DNA from: Rotaria macrura | Lineage: Eukaryota; Rotifera; Eurotatoria; Philodinida; Philodinidae | Assembly: GCA_900239685.1 (NCBI GenBank) | Contig: OENT01000090.1 | Span: 1-64,000 of the forward strand | Direction: 5' to 3' | Length of the DNA: 64,000 nt | Translations under genes and position numbers: made by a program | Shown: in pieces, positions 1 through 11,649 of the stretch | How the letters are laid out: each line of letters starts with the position of its first letter | Position numbering within the stretch: the first letter of the stretch is position 1 | Notes under the pieces: model-generated | The model's database searches: none | Told to the model about the DNA's origin: nothing | What the model saw: only the letters and a program-made list of their open reading frames with translations

Positions 1-75
1 ACGGAATACTGCTTCCACGTTCCTGGGGGATCCGGCGAGATCCGGCCCGGATTTCTTGACTTGGGAAATAGAGAA
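1..75. repeat. Fragment of the GGATCCGATCGGATTC-rich repeat family (family B)
   Basis: The first bases carry a block reading CGGATTTCTTGACTTGGG, which matches CGGATTTCTTGACCTGGG near 3755-3772 inside a longer copy of the same family. The fragment is cut by the window edge. It is short and diverged, and its orientation and true ends cannot be told. Confidence 0.5.
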
Positions 76-701
76 GAACGATGAAACATTGTAGATCTAT
101 TATAGCAATGAGTTATAATCGTAGCTAATTTCAGTAACAAAACAGCGATCTGAAATTGTAGCGAATTTAGAGAAAATCAAAAGATCAGAAAAAAAACAGA
201 AAGATGTTCGAAATTCAGAAAACTTCCCATTTTTCAGAAGATCTGGCCACCCTAGCCAATATTGATTAGCGATTCGCTTCCCTATGTCATTTACCAAGAC
301 AATTGACTGTGCCCTAGCGAGATTTCGTTCCGCCGCCTATGCTCTTTATTGAATAAGAATGATGATTCATATAAAAGTCGTTTATCGATTAAGCGACCAT
401 TAAAGGAAGAGGCGAAGAAGAGATTCAAAAAAAAACAGTTTTCTTATTGTAAATGTGTTCGTCAAAATATGCTTCAAGTAATAAGTAATGGTCCAATATC
501 ATAATTTTGAATGCAACTTTCATTGGATGAGAACTTAAACACTGTTATAAAAGAACTCTAAACCAATACAACCAGTTGACAACAATTTTACGGCATTTCA
601 GGTCATGACATGATTGAAACATCGAATAATAGGAAGCTATTTTATTAGTTAAGTGCTCACTATTTCAGTACGTCAATGCTAGTTTTAGAGGTTTGTAGTA
701 C

Positions 702-1190
702 AGTGTGCTTAATGACAGAGTGTACACAGCAAAACAAAACGTACGATGCCCTTATGAAACAGAATTTACACTCTGTTTTTTAAGCGGCAGAAAAACACAG
801 TGTGTACGGTATAAACACTGAAATTTCATTGTACACTTTGTTTTACAGTTTTCGAACCTTTATGCTTGGAAGAAGTTTATCTATTGGGTATGATCAAGAT
901 GTGGTTGAATCAGAGTGTTTGATGAATGTGTCGGTTGATATCTTTTATTCAGTCAGATCTCTTTTTCTTTTGTGATATAAAAGCATTTTACTTTTACGTA
1001 TTATAAGTCTTCATCCGCTTACTAAAGTGAAATATGAAATAAAAGTTTTATTTTATGACATGATACCAGTTTTACGCTTCTCGTGCACTTAATACACTTT
1101 GTTCGACAAAACAGAGTATTGATACATGGTGCCTTGGAAAATAAAGTGCAGTCAGGCACTCTATTTCAGATTCCTATTAAGAACATTACT
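702..1190. mobile_element. Non-autonomous DNA element, family A, uninterrupted copy
   Basis: About 490 bp that align almost end to end with the flanks of 51661-52787. Shared blocks include TGAAATTTCATTGTACACTT, a TATTGGGTAT stretch and the final CTATTTCAGATTC...TTAAGAACATT. The left end (GTGCTTAATGA) and the reverse complement of the right end (AATGTTCTTAA) form a short imperfect terminal inverted repeat. No coding potential is visible. It serves as the empty-site reference for the nested insertion in the second copy. Similar GTGTAC-rich sequence continues at about 1320-1430. Confidence 0.7.
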
Positions 1191-1968
1191 GGAGACCCGT
1201 GTAGTAGATTTTATCGGATTCCAATAGTAGAATCCCGAAAAATGCCGACGCTGTAAGTGTAGCTGTCATTCACTCTCTCGCTTTTCAATAGTATTTAGTA
1301 GCAGCAATTCGAATAGTAGGTGTACCAAGCTGAATCAAAGTGTACACGCAGCTCTTGTTAAGTCTCGAGTACACGCTGTTTTGCACGCCGCTGTCCAAAC
1401 TGAAGTGTACGCAGAACACTTTCTCTAAGAAATTAACACTTTACGTTCCACCGAAAAATCGATTTTTATATGAATTAATTCTAATATCAGTGGATGTGAA
1501 AAGCAGATTTTCGATGATACGATTTGTGTTGATCATTTTTACTATCGACTAGTGCTACTTTTTGTAATTTTTTCTTACTTCGAGTTTTCACCATTTTTTT
1601 CTTTCCTCTTTTAACATAACGCGAATACTTTGTTTAGCAGATGTAAGAAGGAACACGTGCTTTTCTGGATTATACCATTAGTTTCCATAAATAAACTTTG
1701 GCATTCTTTGCTTGCAAAAGTAGAGTATACCAATACGGTTTGTTCAATAAACCAAAGTGCATGAAACCATTTTGTTTTCTAATTCTATTCATAACGCTGT
1801 TTAGTAGTTCATACCGAACTCTTGGCAGAATCCGATTATATCTGTTTCCTTGAATGATTCTACTTGATAAACAAAAGTTACGTCTATATGAGGATACTAA
1901 TTCTTTCCAATGTTTGTATTAGTAATTGACAAAAATTTTGTTTGTCAAATAAATAACAACTAAACGAT
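1191..1968. other. Gene-free AT-rich spacer
   Basis: No open frame with coding character is visible on either strand. Part of it (about 1320-1430) resembles family A sequence. The rest holds nothing I can name. Confidence 0.5.
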
Positions 1969-2468
1969 ACCCAGGTGTATGAATCCGACCGGATCTGATA
2001 GGATCCGACGATCCGATGAAATCCTGTTGGAATCCGGGTTGTGGAACCACCAACGGGTCCGACGGAAGAAACGTATTTTCTTATTTGTGTGCAAATTAGC
2101 ATTTAATCCCCCCAGGTCTAAGGTGGGCAATCGGACTCTGTCGGACACTTCCTGAATTTGACCTATTCCGGCGATTGAATCCGATCAGATTCCTATGGTC
2201 AGAATCCGGTTGTATCTAATCTGATCCGACAACTTCCGATGAATTCCGCTTATCCTTTTCCGATAAGAACCGAAGAACAGATCTGACAAGATTCGACAGT
2301 CGAAATTCAGTCGGTTCCGTCAAGTCATTCGCCGGATTCCGGCACCTAGCACAATCTAACCAGATAGAAACTGAACCAAAGGATTCTGTCACAAAAATTC
2401 TCAATCCGAACAATGCTGACAACAGAATCCCATAGCTTCCGATTAGATCCTGCCTAGGACTTCTGACC
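1969..2468. repeat. Family B repeat copy (GGATCC/GGATTC-rich)
   Basis: Starts with CCCAGGTGTATGAATCCGA and is dense in ATCCGAT, GGATTC and TCCGAC motifs. Its segment at about 1970-2110 is the reverse complement of 11009-11155, including the shared ACAAATAAGAAAA and CCACAACC...GGATT blocks. It is clearly more GC-rich than its surroundings. No protein is encoded. The right boundary is approximate, next to the small TA-flanked element. Confidence 0.65.
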
Positions 2469-2471
2469 CTA

Positions 2472-2625
2472 CACTCTAAAAAAGGAAGGGTTTTTACCAA
2501 ACCCAGAAAAGGGTTTGGTAGAATTGAAAAATCGTTTTTTGAGCATTTGAATGCGTTTACAAGCTTTTCAAATCTATCAAACCTTTTTCGGGGGTTTAGT
2601 AAAAAAACCTATTTTTTTTAGAGTG
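2472..2625. mobile_element. Small hairpin MITE with TA target duplication
   Basis: A 154-bp element with terminal inverted repeat CACTCTAAAAAA, flanked on both sides by TA (2470-2471 and 2626-2627), as expected for Tc1/mariner-type insertion. Inside, AAGGGTTTTTACCAAACCC on the left mirrors the right arm imperfectly, so most of the element can fold into one hairpin. There is no coding capacity. Confidence 0.75.
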
Positions 2626-3475
2626 TAGTAAGCTCGATTAATTAATTCAGTGACGTTCAAAATTCTGATAGTCTGCAATAGGTTATCGACGCCAGGGAAT
2701 CCGAATCGACTATTATTTCGTTGTGAAGATGCTCTCATTTGTCAGAAATTCCAGTCAACGAAATCGGACGGTTTTACATTTAGAGTGTTTATTTCAAGTC
2801 CAATCCCAATTCTCATAGAAGGTTGCAATAAATTATTGACGTGTGGTAATCCGAATTGAATGTCAGTTTTCGTATGGAAACTTCCATTGTTGTGGAAGTA
2901 GGGTGATAATGACTGCGACTGCTGAAAGATGGTTTTATTATTTTTTTCACTTTTGCATGTTTTCGATAACGCTTTCATAAACATTATGATGATTGATTAA
3001 TCGAAATTATTTATTATTCGGTGGAATTAAGTGGATGATGGTAGGGGGAACCCATTTGAACGCCTGCCAAGGTAACGTCGTTTCATTTGTGCAAACTGCG
3101 TTGCTCAGCGTGAGTAATGCATTGAATGGTTTTCGTAACGCAGTTGTTTTTCGATCCAAATGAGTGGATCACTATAGAGGAATGCATTTCAACTGCTTCC
3201 GATATGATATCGTTTTCGCAATGTGCAGTGCTTTGCGTGGATGATGCAGATTATTACAAAATCCCTTTTGAGGCACTTTGGTTGTAAAATAATTTTAATG
3301 GCTTTTTGCTAGGTTGTTTTTATGTTTTGAGTGTGGTTTACGGGTAGATGCGGCCGTGAACGACGCCATATACTGATATTTATCGTGATTCACTGTCGTT
3401 GACGGTGTCTCTAATTGTGTTCGTATGGCGTTTTAATTCAATATTCTGGTTAAATTATTGATGGGTACTGGTTTA
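2626..3475. other. Gene-free spacer
   Basis: No supported gene or repeat boundary. The stretch 3050-3300 is slightly less AT-rich, but I recognise no homology. Confidence 0.4.
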
Positions 3476-3960
3476 TCGATACATATAGACGGTTCTGATG
3501 TTGATTACAACCGGATTCTGTCGGATCCGTTAGGTTTCGTTGAAGAATCTGATTGGATCCTGGAAGATCCTGTAGTAGAAACGTGTCGGATTCGACAGGA
3601 TCCTTTCCTTGGCAAATGTTTGTTTGATTCCGGGTCACTGGATTCTGGTTTCTGGTTTCAATCCCACAGAATCCGATCGGATTAAATGGGGATCCGAAAT
3701 ATCCCACATAATACGGTAATGATTCCAATCGATTCAGACTAGATGTTGTCGTCGGATTTCTTGACCTGGGCCAATAGTAGAGGCCTGTCTGATCATACGA
3801 TGAAATTCAATCGGATTCCGATAGTAGGATTCGATAAAATCCAACACTTAGGGTCCGAATATCGGATCGCAACCAAGAATCCGATGCGATTTCGTCGGAT
3901 TAGAGAAACTCCGATAGAAACATGATCGCATCCAATCGTCGGAATGATCCTTCTGGGCAG
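3476..3960. repeat. Family B repeat copy
   Basis: Ends GGAATGATCCTTCTGGGC at about 3941-3958. The part at 3765-3960 is the reverse complement of 10817-10995, sharing the TGATCATACGATGAAATTCA region, the GATAGTAGGATTCGAT block and the GATAGAAACATGATCG block. The open frames it contains are by-products of its composition. Confidence 0.7.
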
Positions 3961-3963
3961 TTA

Positions 3964-4345
3964 GGCCTTGTCTACACTAGAAAAGTTAATGCTGAATTAA
4001 GACACGTAATTGGTCGAAAAGTTAATTCAGATTTAATGCACTTTTGAAAAGTGCATTATAGTTAATGCACCAATCGAGAAAGAACTTGATCAGCTAATTA
4101 GAACAATGAATGTGCCTCGAGAAAGTAGCCTTTTATCATCGATAGAAAGATCTTTCGAAGCGATAAATGAACTATAGAACGACAGAGGCGACGATTTTCG
4201 TGACCACGTGCTAGAATTGTTCATTCTGACAACATCATAGTGGCCACTTCTCAGTTCTGATTGATGCATTAAACTTATAGATGTAGACGCGCATACATTT
4301 AATTCGAAATTAATGCCGCATTATTTTTCTAGTGTAGACAAGGCC
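3964..4345. mobile_element. PIF/Harbinger-like MITE (382 bp)
   Basis: Perfect 21-bp terminal inverted repeats beginning GGCCTTGTCTACACTAG, flanked by a TTA duplication at 3961-3963 and 4346-4348. A 3-bp TTA/TAA target duplication is typical of PIF/Harbinger elements. Both arms continue with TTAATGC-like sequence. No transposase is encoded. Immediately to the right, 4349-4367 repeats part of the terminal sequence (CCTTGTCTAAACTAG). Confidence 0.8.
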
Positions 4346-4786
4346 TTAGACCTTGTCTAAACTAGTCAATCAGTCTATCTATTCCGAATTCATTCATTGG
4401 TTTCTCTTCTGCACTTGTCCTACTATTCATAGATGTCACTTCAATGCGTGAAAATCATAGATTTCTATTTTTAACAGCATTATTAAGTCATTCTCTTCAC
4501 TCTATTGTATTGTCACTCGGTGATAAAATATTTTCCCACCATGGGATGATTTTAAAATATGCGAAAGAAATTCTTTATCTCTCTGGGAAAAACCCAGTGT
4601 TTCCAACTCGCATACAGTATATAGTGCAAGTTCTACGTGCTATTCTTTACACTCATTTTTATCTCAATTCTCAGCTACAAGCGGTAAGTCAACGTTCTCG
4701 TTCTCTTGCATATACCGAGAAATCTTTCGCGCTTATACTTAGTGGAGAAAAAAGCCAAATACTACATATTATTCGATTGAATTGAC

Positions 4787-7700
4787 ATGGCTAATAATAA
4801 TAAGGGACAATTCATCCGTAAAGAACGAATTCCAGTTTCATCTGCAATCCCATCTGTTGATCTCAAACTTTCGTCACTTCCCTGTCGTCCACCACCAACC
4901 ATATCATCAGGCCCGAGTGAAATTTTATTAACAAATCATTTTGTTTGTGAATTCGCCAAGAATCTTCCACTATATCAATATGATGTAGTTATTGAAGAAC
5001 TCAGTGCAAAGTCTGGTCAATGGTATGAAGTCCATGGTCGAGCACGATGTGCTCTCATTATGCAATCACTTATCAACAATGGTGGCTTCCAACCACAAGA
5101 GATTGTTTGGTATGATGAGCAGAAATGTCTTTACAGTACATCAAAACTCGCAGCACCGCAATTGATTTCAAGTAAAGACGGTAGAAATCGACTTCATATC
5201 AAATCACCGGCTAATGATCAATGGTCGACCAATGACATAGAGGAATATATCAAAGGTGGAGCTAAAATATATCCCTATAATTCCGTCCGTATTTTGGAAA
5301 CGCTTTTGAAAAAATCGCTTCAAAATCGGATCGAAATAGTTAACAATACGTGTTACTTCATTAATGAGTCACCGAAAAAATTGGCTGGCGGATTTGAAGA
5401 ACGGTTTGGCTTTGGACAGGCACTTAATCTTACGTATAAAAATTTAACATTAAATATTCAAACAAAATTAACTACATTTTATCCTGAAATGGATCTTCTA
5501 GAGTTTATTCACCGGCAAATTGATGCAAAACGTATACCCGACGAAAATGAAGTTAAAAAACTGAATCGAATGTTGAAGAACTGTTTAGTTGTGACAAGAC
5601 AATCACAGTGGAAGCAGACTTATGAAATCGATCAATTGGATTATCGACGACCATCTGAAATACGGATTGAATCTGGTGAAAACCTGATAGAATACTACAA
5701 GAATGCAAAAAATATCGATTTGATTCTAACCAACTATCCATGCATTCAAGTTTACGTTCCAAATGAATATGACAAACCTTGCCATTTACCTTTGGAAGTG
5801 TGTCGGATTAAATCATGGCAAGTCTACGATAAACCGGTGAGTTGCAATTTTAATTGAAAATATCCATCCATTAGATTCTTGTTGTAACAGCGGGTAAAAA
5901 GATTATCATTATCTTCTCGCATCATAGATAAAATTCTACAGAGTTTGAATATCTCAGATTTCTTTGAAATCATAGGGTACAGTTTGGAGATGTGTATTTT
6001 TGAGAATTAGTATTTACGAAAAAATCTTAGCATATGAAAATGCTGTAACTTCTCTGACAAACAATGTGAATCTCTCGAGATTAGATGAAGAAAGTTCAAC
6101 CTACAATACGAATATTGTTCGGAAGAAGTGTCTATGCAAGCGTAAAAATATTGAAAATGTCCACATCATACATGGAATTCAATTGGAGACTTAGTCATGT
6201 CATAAACTTGAGCTCACGAGAAAAATTTCCTCATAAATATTATGAAAATCTGTTGTTCCTCTTTCGATTAGTTTTTGATATCGTTATAGTGATTTGAAAT
6301 GCTATCTAATACAGTATAGCTTACATTTTCCACGTAATCTATCGTTTTATTTAGTTATCGAAAGCACAAGAAACACAGCAGCCACGAAAATATATACCGA
6401 GACCAGGTGAACGGCATAAAGCTATTATGGATGTATTACAAAAGTGTGATTATAATTCTCCTTCAAATCTTCTTTGTCGTGGAGTTGGCTTCCAAATTAG
6501 AGATAAAAATATGCTAGAAGTTAATGCTCGAATTTTATCACAACCACAAATCTGCACAGGTCCTAATTGCAAGGCAAACGTTCGAATTGGACGAATTCCT
6601 CTTGATGGACATTTATTCACACCGAAACCAATATCAGCTTTGGCAATCGCCTATTTCGGTAGTGATGCTAAAAGAGAAGCAGGCATCATGGATGAATTTG
6701 TTGACACCTTATTAAACGTAAGTTGTTTCTTTTTTCATCGAATTATAAACGAACTAGATTGTTGAGGGTCGATTAAATTATTTTAGATGATGAACGATTA
6801 TCATGTCAATGTAAAACATGAGAGACACACTGTACAACCCACAATCGATCAGATAACTGGTTATTTTCATAACATGAATGCAAGAAAGTGTCAATTAGTG
6901 GTTTGTGTTATGAGTGCCAAATCTGAAGATGACCTCAAGCAACTAAAAACTACTATCAAGGATTGTGGAACAATCAAATTTGGTACGTTTTTCTTATTAA
7001 TAAAAACGAAACTGATAAGCTAGTACATATTTAGGTGTAATGACACAGTGTGCTGTGCTATCAAAGATTAAAAACAATCGCTCATTGGCCAGTTATTGTG
7101 AACATTTGCTTCGAAAAATCAATTTTAAAAATTCTGGTATAAACACAAAAGTTAATTTGGATCAGGCATTAAAGTATAAAAAGTCCAAAACTGACTCTTA
7201 CATGTTTTTTGGTGCAGATGTAATTCATCCGACCAATGTAACTCGTCAGCATCCATCAATTGCAGGTAGATTGTAGAAACAATACCTAAAACTATAATAG
7301 TAATTAATTTTTAAAGCCTGCCTCTGAGATGAGTGAGAGAGTAAAGTTTTGAATTCGTTCACCTGTCTTCATAAAGAAGCTCGCAGATGGTATTGTAGTA
7401 AAGTGTCAAAAAAAAACTGTGTATCAATAATTATTCTATTCATATTTTATCAATATCCCTTCTGAATTGCGTGAGAATAAAGGCAATCGATGGGCCTACG
7501 ACTCTAAAAAAATTATACTAACACTTTTATTCGTTTAATACTCTAGTGGTTGTTGGATCCGGTGACTCACTGTGTTCAACAACAGCTGTGCGTGTTTGCC
7601 TACAATACCCAAAAGTAGGAAAATGTTCAATCGAAACTATAGTTGGAATGAAAGAAATGGTCGAACAATTATTAGACTATAATCTACAGGCAAATAAAGT

Positions 7701-8469
7701 ATTACCAAATAAAATTGTTTTTTTTCGTGATGGTAAATCATTTGAATTTCTTTCGTTTTAAATCAATTTTACTATCGAACTTATCTTCGTAGGAGTAGAC
7801 GACGGTCAATATGGAAAAGTTATAGCTCATGAAATAACAGCTATATATGAAGCTTTTAACAGTAATTTGATTAACCTTGTATTAATTTTAATTACGGATT
7901 GCTTTCTAGCTATGTATGGCGATGAATCAAATCATCCACTTTTGACTTTTGTGGTTGTCAAAAAACGTCATAATACACGTTTTTTTAATTACAACAAATC
8001 AACAAGACAGTACCATAATATGAGCATTGGAACTGTTATTGATACAGGAATTGTTCATCCATACCAGAACAATTTTTATTTAAATTCACATAATGCTTTT
8101 CAAGGTGTAAACCATCCATCTCTATATCATGTACTACTGGATAAAATTGGCTTTACTTCTGATGAATTACAATCGTTAACATATCATTTATGTTTTACGG
8201 ATCCTCGTTCATCAGCCTCCGAGGCAATACCATCAGTGGTACATCAGGCTGACATAGCGGCGTTGAAAGCTCGAGATTTATTCTACGATGATGGAAGGTA
8301 CTATAAAATATTCCTGATGCATTAATTTTAAACGTTCTTTTTTTTTAGCTCACCACATTCCAGTGTGGGAGGACGCAGTCAACCATTAAAAGATCCCAAT
8401 TTGAATGATCTCGATTATAAGATTCTTGAGGTGCATAAGAATCTTAAAAATCGACCCGTATTTGGTTAA
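4787..8469 (+). CDS. AGO: Argonaute-family small-RNA-guided protein (AGO clade)
   Basis: Eight exons: 4787-5836, 6355-6717, 6787-6982, 7035-7265, 7547-7732, 7793-7861, 7910-8297, 8349-8469; 867 residues, the usual AGO length. The protein loads a small RNA and silences matching targets. Seen in order: N domain and linker in exon 1, PAZ core at about residues 236-350, MID with TQC and KINFK guide-5'-end residues, and PIWI from GADVIHP. Catalytic positions read D598, probably E643, D675 (FFRDG) and D813. D813 aligns without gaps to the His of human AGO2, giving DEDD instead of DEDH. The usual MID stacking Tyr appears to be Leu, and the tail ends PVFG rather than YFA. A 59-bp 5'UTR intron (4684-4742) is plausible. 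The 48-bp intron 7862-7909 is also open in frame, so its removal is inferred from alignment. Animal AGO clade is likelier than PIWI. Confidence 0.94.
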
Positions 8470-8660
8470 TGAAAACCCTTCCAATTAGAGACTAGTTGGA
8501 TTTGGGCAAATTCATTTTGCTCAAGGCTCATCCGCAGTGTCTTTCTACACTCTTACTTGTGTAAAACCTTTCTGTTCTTGTTTTTCAAATTTCATATATA
8601 GTCATGAATTCATATATTTAAAACTGCATTGTGTGTGATACTTCATGTTTTACTTGTTTC

Positions 8661-8666
8661 AATAAA
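8661..8666 (+). promoter_or_regulatory. Poly(A) signal AATAAA of the Argonaute gene
   Basis: First canonical hexamer downstream of the stop at 8469, about 190 bases away. It gives a likely 3' end near 8680-8700. Confidence 0.5.
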
Positions 8667-8807
8667 AAAAATACGAAATTCTATTATCGAGTCCAATTAA
8701 GAGCATAATGAACCATAATCAGTTTTTCAACGGATTTTATGAAGTTTTCACTTTTTCATGATATTGGAAATATTTGCGTCAAGGCTCTGAATAGGATGGT
8801 ACACTTC

Positions 8808-8907
8808 CATTCCATCCCATCCCATCCCAAAGGACGAAATTACTTGTCCTTAATATTCCGTGGGACATGTTGGGACGAAATATGGATCGATGGGATAGGA
8901 TGGAATG
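8808..8907. repeat. Short hairpin with CATTCCATCCCATCCC arms
   Basis: The left arm CATTCCATCCCATCCC is matched by GGGATAGGATGGAATG on the right, about 100 bp end to end. The left arm contains three CATCC(C) units. It may be a tiny MITE or a decayed minisatellite. Confidence 0.45.
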
Positions 8908-8909
8908 AA

Positions 8910-10816
8910 AGATTCGTCTCATGGGATATTCTATGGATTTTTTGATTATGATATTTTTGTATAAAAGATGACGTTCGTAGACATTGACGAGAATCAATCT
9001 CATTTTTCGTTCTTGTTTTCTATTGAAGGTTGTTCTTCAATCATGTATACATTCCTGGATAATCATGATGAGTCCATTGTGATAAAAGTCTCATGAATCT
9101 CCAACAATGTCTAGAATTACATAAAAAATAAATTTCGAAAATTTCAGAAATTCCAAGCATTCGGGTTCTTAATTTTTCTGTGCTTCCAAAAATCATCGAA
9201 TATCCGAAATTTCTGAAATATCTGAAATTTCCAATATCTCTAAAAAATCTCGCTTCCACTTCTATGTATTTATCACGTTCACAGAAAATTTAGAAATTTC
9301 GGTGATTTCCTTTTTTGAGAATTTTCATGTACTTTAGAATGTCATACAGAAAACACGATTTCTTTTCTGCGCTCAGTATCACTGTGTAATCATGCAGCTT
9401 CAGAAAAGTTCCTTGACGAAGAATTGTGACTTCAAATGTCCTTGAATGTTGTCATCAATCACAAAGGCAAGAAGTGAAATAAAAAACAGTCGATATCCTT
9501 TTAAGAGTAATTTAGTTCTAAAATATTATTGTTGTGCGAATTACTTGTTTAGTGTTGTCGAGGATATAAGAAAATGAAGCTAATTCTTCTTCTATGTGTT
9601 AAAATAGATTATATTTGAAAAGTGAAAAAATAAAAGAGTTTTCAGGAATATGAAAATTTTGTAATATATTTGATACGCTGATAGAATTTTATATTGCCTA
9701 AAAGCACCCACACCCGCAATATATTTGGAAAGTTCAGGATGATAACAGATTTCCTTGTTACTACCTTGCTATTCACTATTATTGCTTTCGGTGAAAATGT
9801 TTTTTTCTTCAAAGTTATCCTTGCAGCAAAGCAATAACGAAGTCTTGAGGCATAGAATATAGGACATTCTGGGGAGTTATTTCATTTAACAGATACGTGC
9901 AAATCAACTAAAAACATGTATTTGAATGCCAGGTCAAAAGACACAGTGCCGTAAATGCCCTTAAGCAGTGCAAAACCATGCTAAAACGACGCAAATTGGC
10001 GTAAAACGTCGCCGTAATTCATCATACCAGACAAGTAAGGCAAATATGTCAAAAACAGTGGTCGTTTTCTATTGGAAAAAATGGTCCGTATAAAGATATG
10101 ACGGATTACGGCGAAATACGATGGAAATCAATGCCGTAATAAGTCGGCTTATAGTCGTTTAGGACGTTGCTTCCGACTGTCGGAACGATCCTGCTGGATG
10201 ATTTTCAAAGTCCCTATACGATTGAGAGCGGTCAATTGCAAATATTTACCAATAAAAACTCTAAATCCTCACTCTACTACGTATCCTGTGAATTTAAACG
10301 TTTTTCTCAAAGAGCCAGGATGATGAATTTCTGATTATGTTTAGCACACCAAAACGCTCGGCTATTGAATTCATGTTGAATATCTAAATTAAGTAAATCG
10401 GCATATGAAGGAGTCACACAGTATATTTGAAACAAATTCGAATGGATAGATAAAACCTATAATTATATCCAAACTTCTTGAAGTCTTAAGAGTAGAAAAA
10501 TAAGAAGAACTTGAGAAGCATTCATAGACTATAATACCATCAGAACAACAATGATCGTATGTAAATACGATGTCTCATAGAGTTTTTTTAATTTTGAGCA
10601 CATTAATCTTGCGTAACCCTTTCATTAAACGAATGTCGACAATAATTATTTATTCTTGAAATCAATTATATATAGGAAGAATTTCTAGGTTTCTATATAG
10701 TCATCAGGGTAATTGTTCAATTAATTCATAAAATTTTGTTGCCATCGTTTTCATTTCTAGAGATGGGGAACAAAATGAATAGCAAAGCATGGTTGCATTT
10801 CATATTTGTTGACTAA
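8910..10816. other. Gene-free spacer with simple repeated motifs
   Basis: 9130-9330 is rich in GAAATTTC-type short inverted motifs. 9945-10200 is rich in CCGTAA/TTACGG and ends with CGGAACGATCCTGCTGG, resembling the terminal sequence of family B. No gene is supported on either strand. Confidence 0.45.
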
Positions 10817-11152
10817 GCCCAGGAGGATCATTCCGACCGTTGGATCCGATCATGTTTCTATCGGAGTTTCTCTTATCCGACGAAAGCCCATCGGATTCCT
10901 GGTTGCGATCCGAGATTCGGATCCCTAGTATTGGATTTTATCGAATCCTACTATCGGAATCCGATTGGATTTCATCGTATGATCAGACAGGCCTCTACTA
11001 TTGGGATTAAATGCTAATTCGTACACAAATAAGAAAATCGTTTTTTCCGTCGGATCCGTTACTGTTTCCACAACCAGGATTCCCATAAGATTTCATCGGA
11101 TCTTAGGATCCGATCGGATTCGGTATTGGATTCACTCACCTGGGAGGATCAG
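10817..11152. repeat. Family B repeat copy, opposite orientation to 3476-3960
   Basis: Begins CCCAGGAGGATCATTCCGAC and ends TCACCTGGGAGGATC. Its left half is the reverse complement of the 3' half of the 3476-3960 copy. Its right half is the reverse complement of 1970-2110. It therefore links the two partial copies into one family of about 340 bp or more with CCCAGG/CCTGGG-type ends. Confidence 0.7.
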
Positions 11153-11649
11153 AATTTTTAACGTGTGGAATTATTCGACGTTGACAATATCTGATATGAA
11201 CGTACGTGAATCATATTACATTTTGATCTTAAATTATTAAAGTGAATCTCATAGACGATAAACGAAGAAAGAAATAAAATATGACTGGAAGTGATACATA
11301 ATCGAGTATATTGTCTACGGGCATGAGTAGTTTGTTATTATTAACTGATACCCAGATCGAGAAGTGAGGGTCAGTTCCAGCAGGGATCACGGGAACATGG
11401 ATGCAGTATTCCAGCAGGAAATTTACGGTTTTTTTTCTGGTAGATTGCAAACAAGTCCTCTTCTTTTTGGCAGGAATATCACTGTCATGTTCTGATTTTT
11501 TCCGCGTCTTTCCTGGTTGCTGCAGTATCCGGTGGCCGACAACGACTTAGGCACGTGCATTTCGAATCCGAGTAATGTACAGTCGAGATGAATACGATTC
11601 ATCATTATTCAGATGATTAGTTAAGTTGTTGGATCGGTTAACCTGAATT

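Noticed and set aside
4444..4785. 113-codon open frame ending two bases before the Argonaute start
   Set aside because: It shows no family similarity, contains a good GTAAGT donor and a matching acceptor (4684-4742), and is better explained as 5'UTR with a 59-bp intron.
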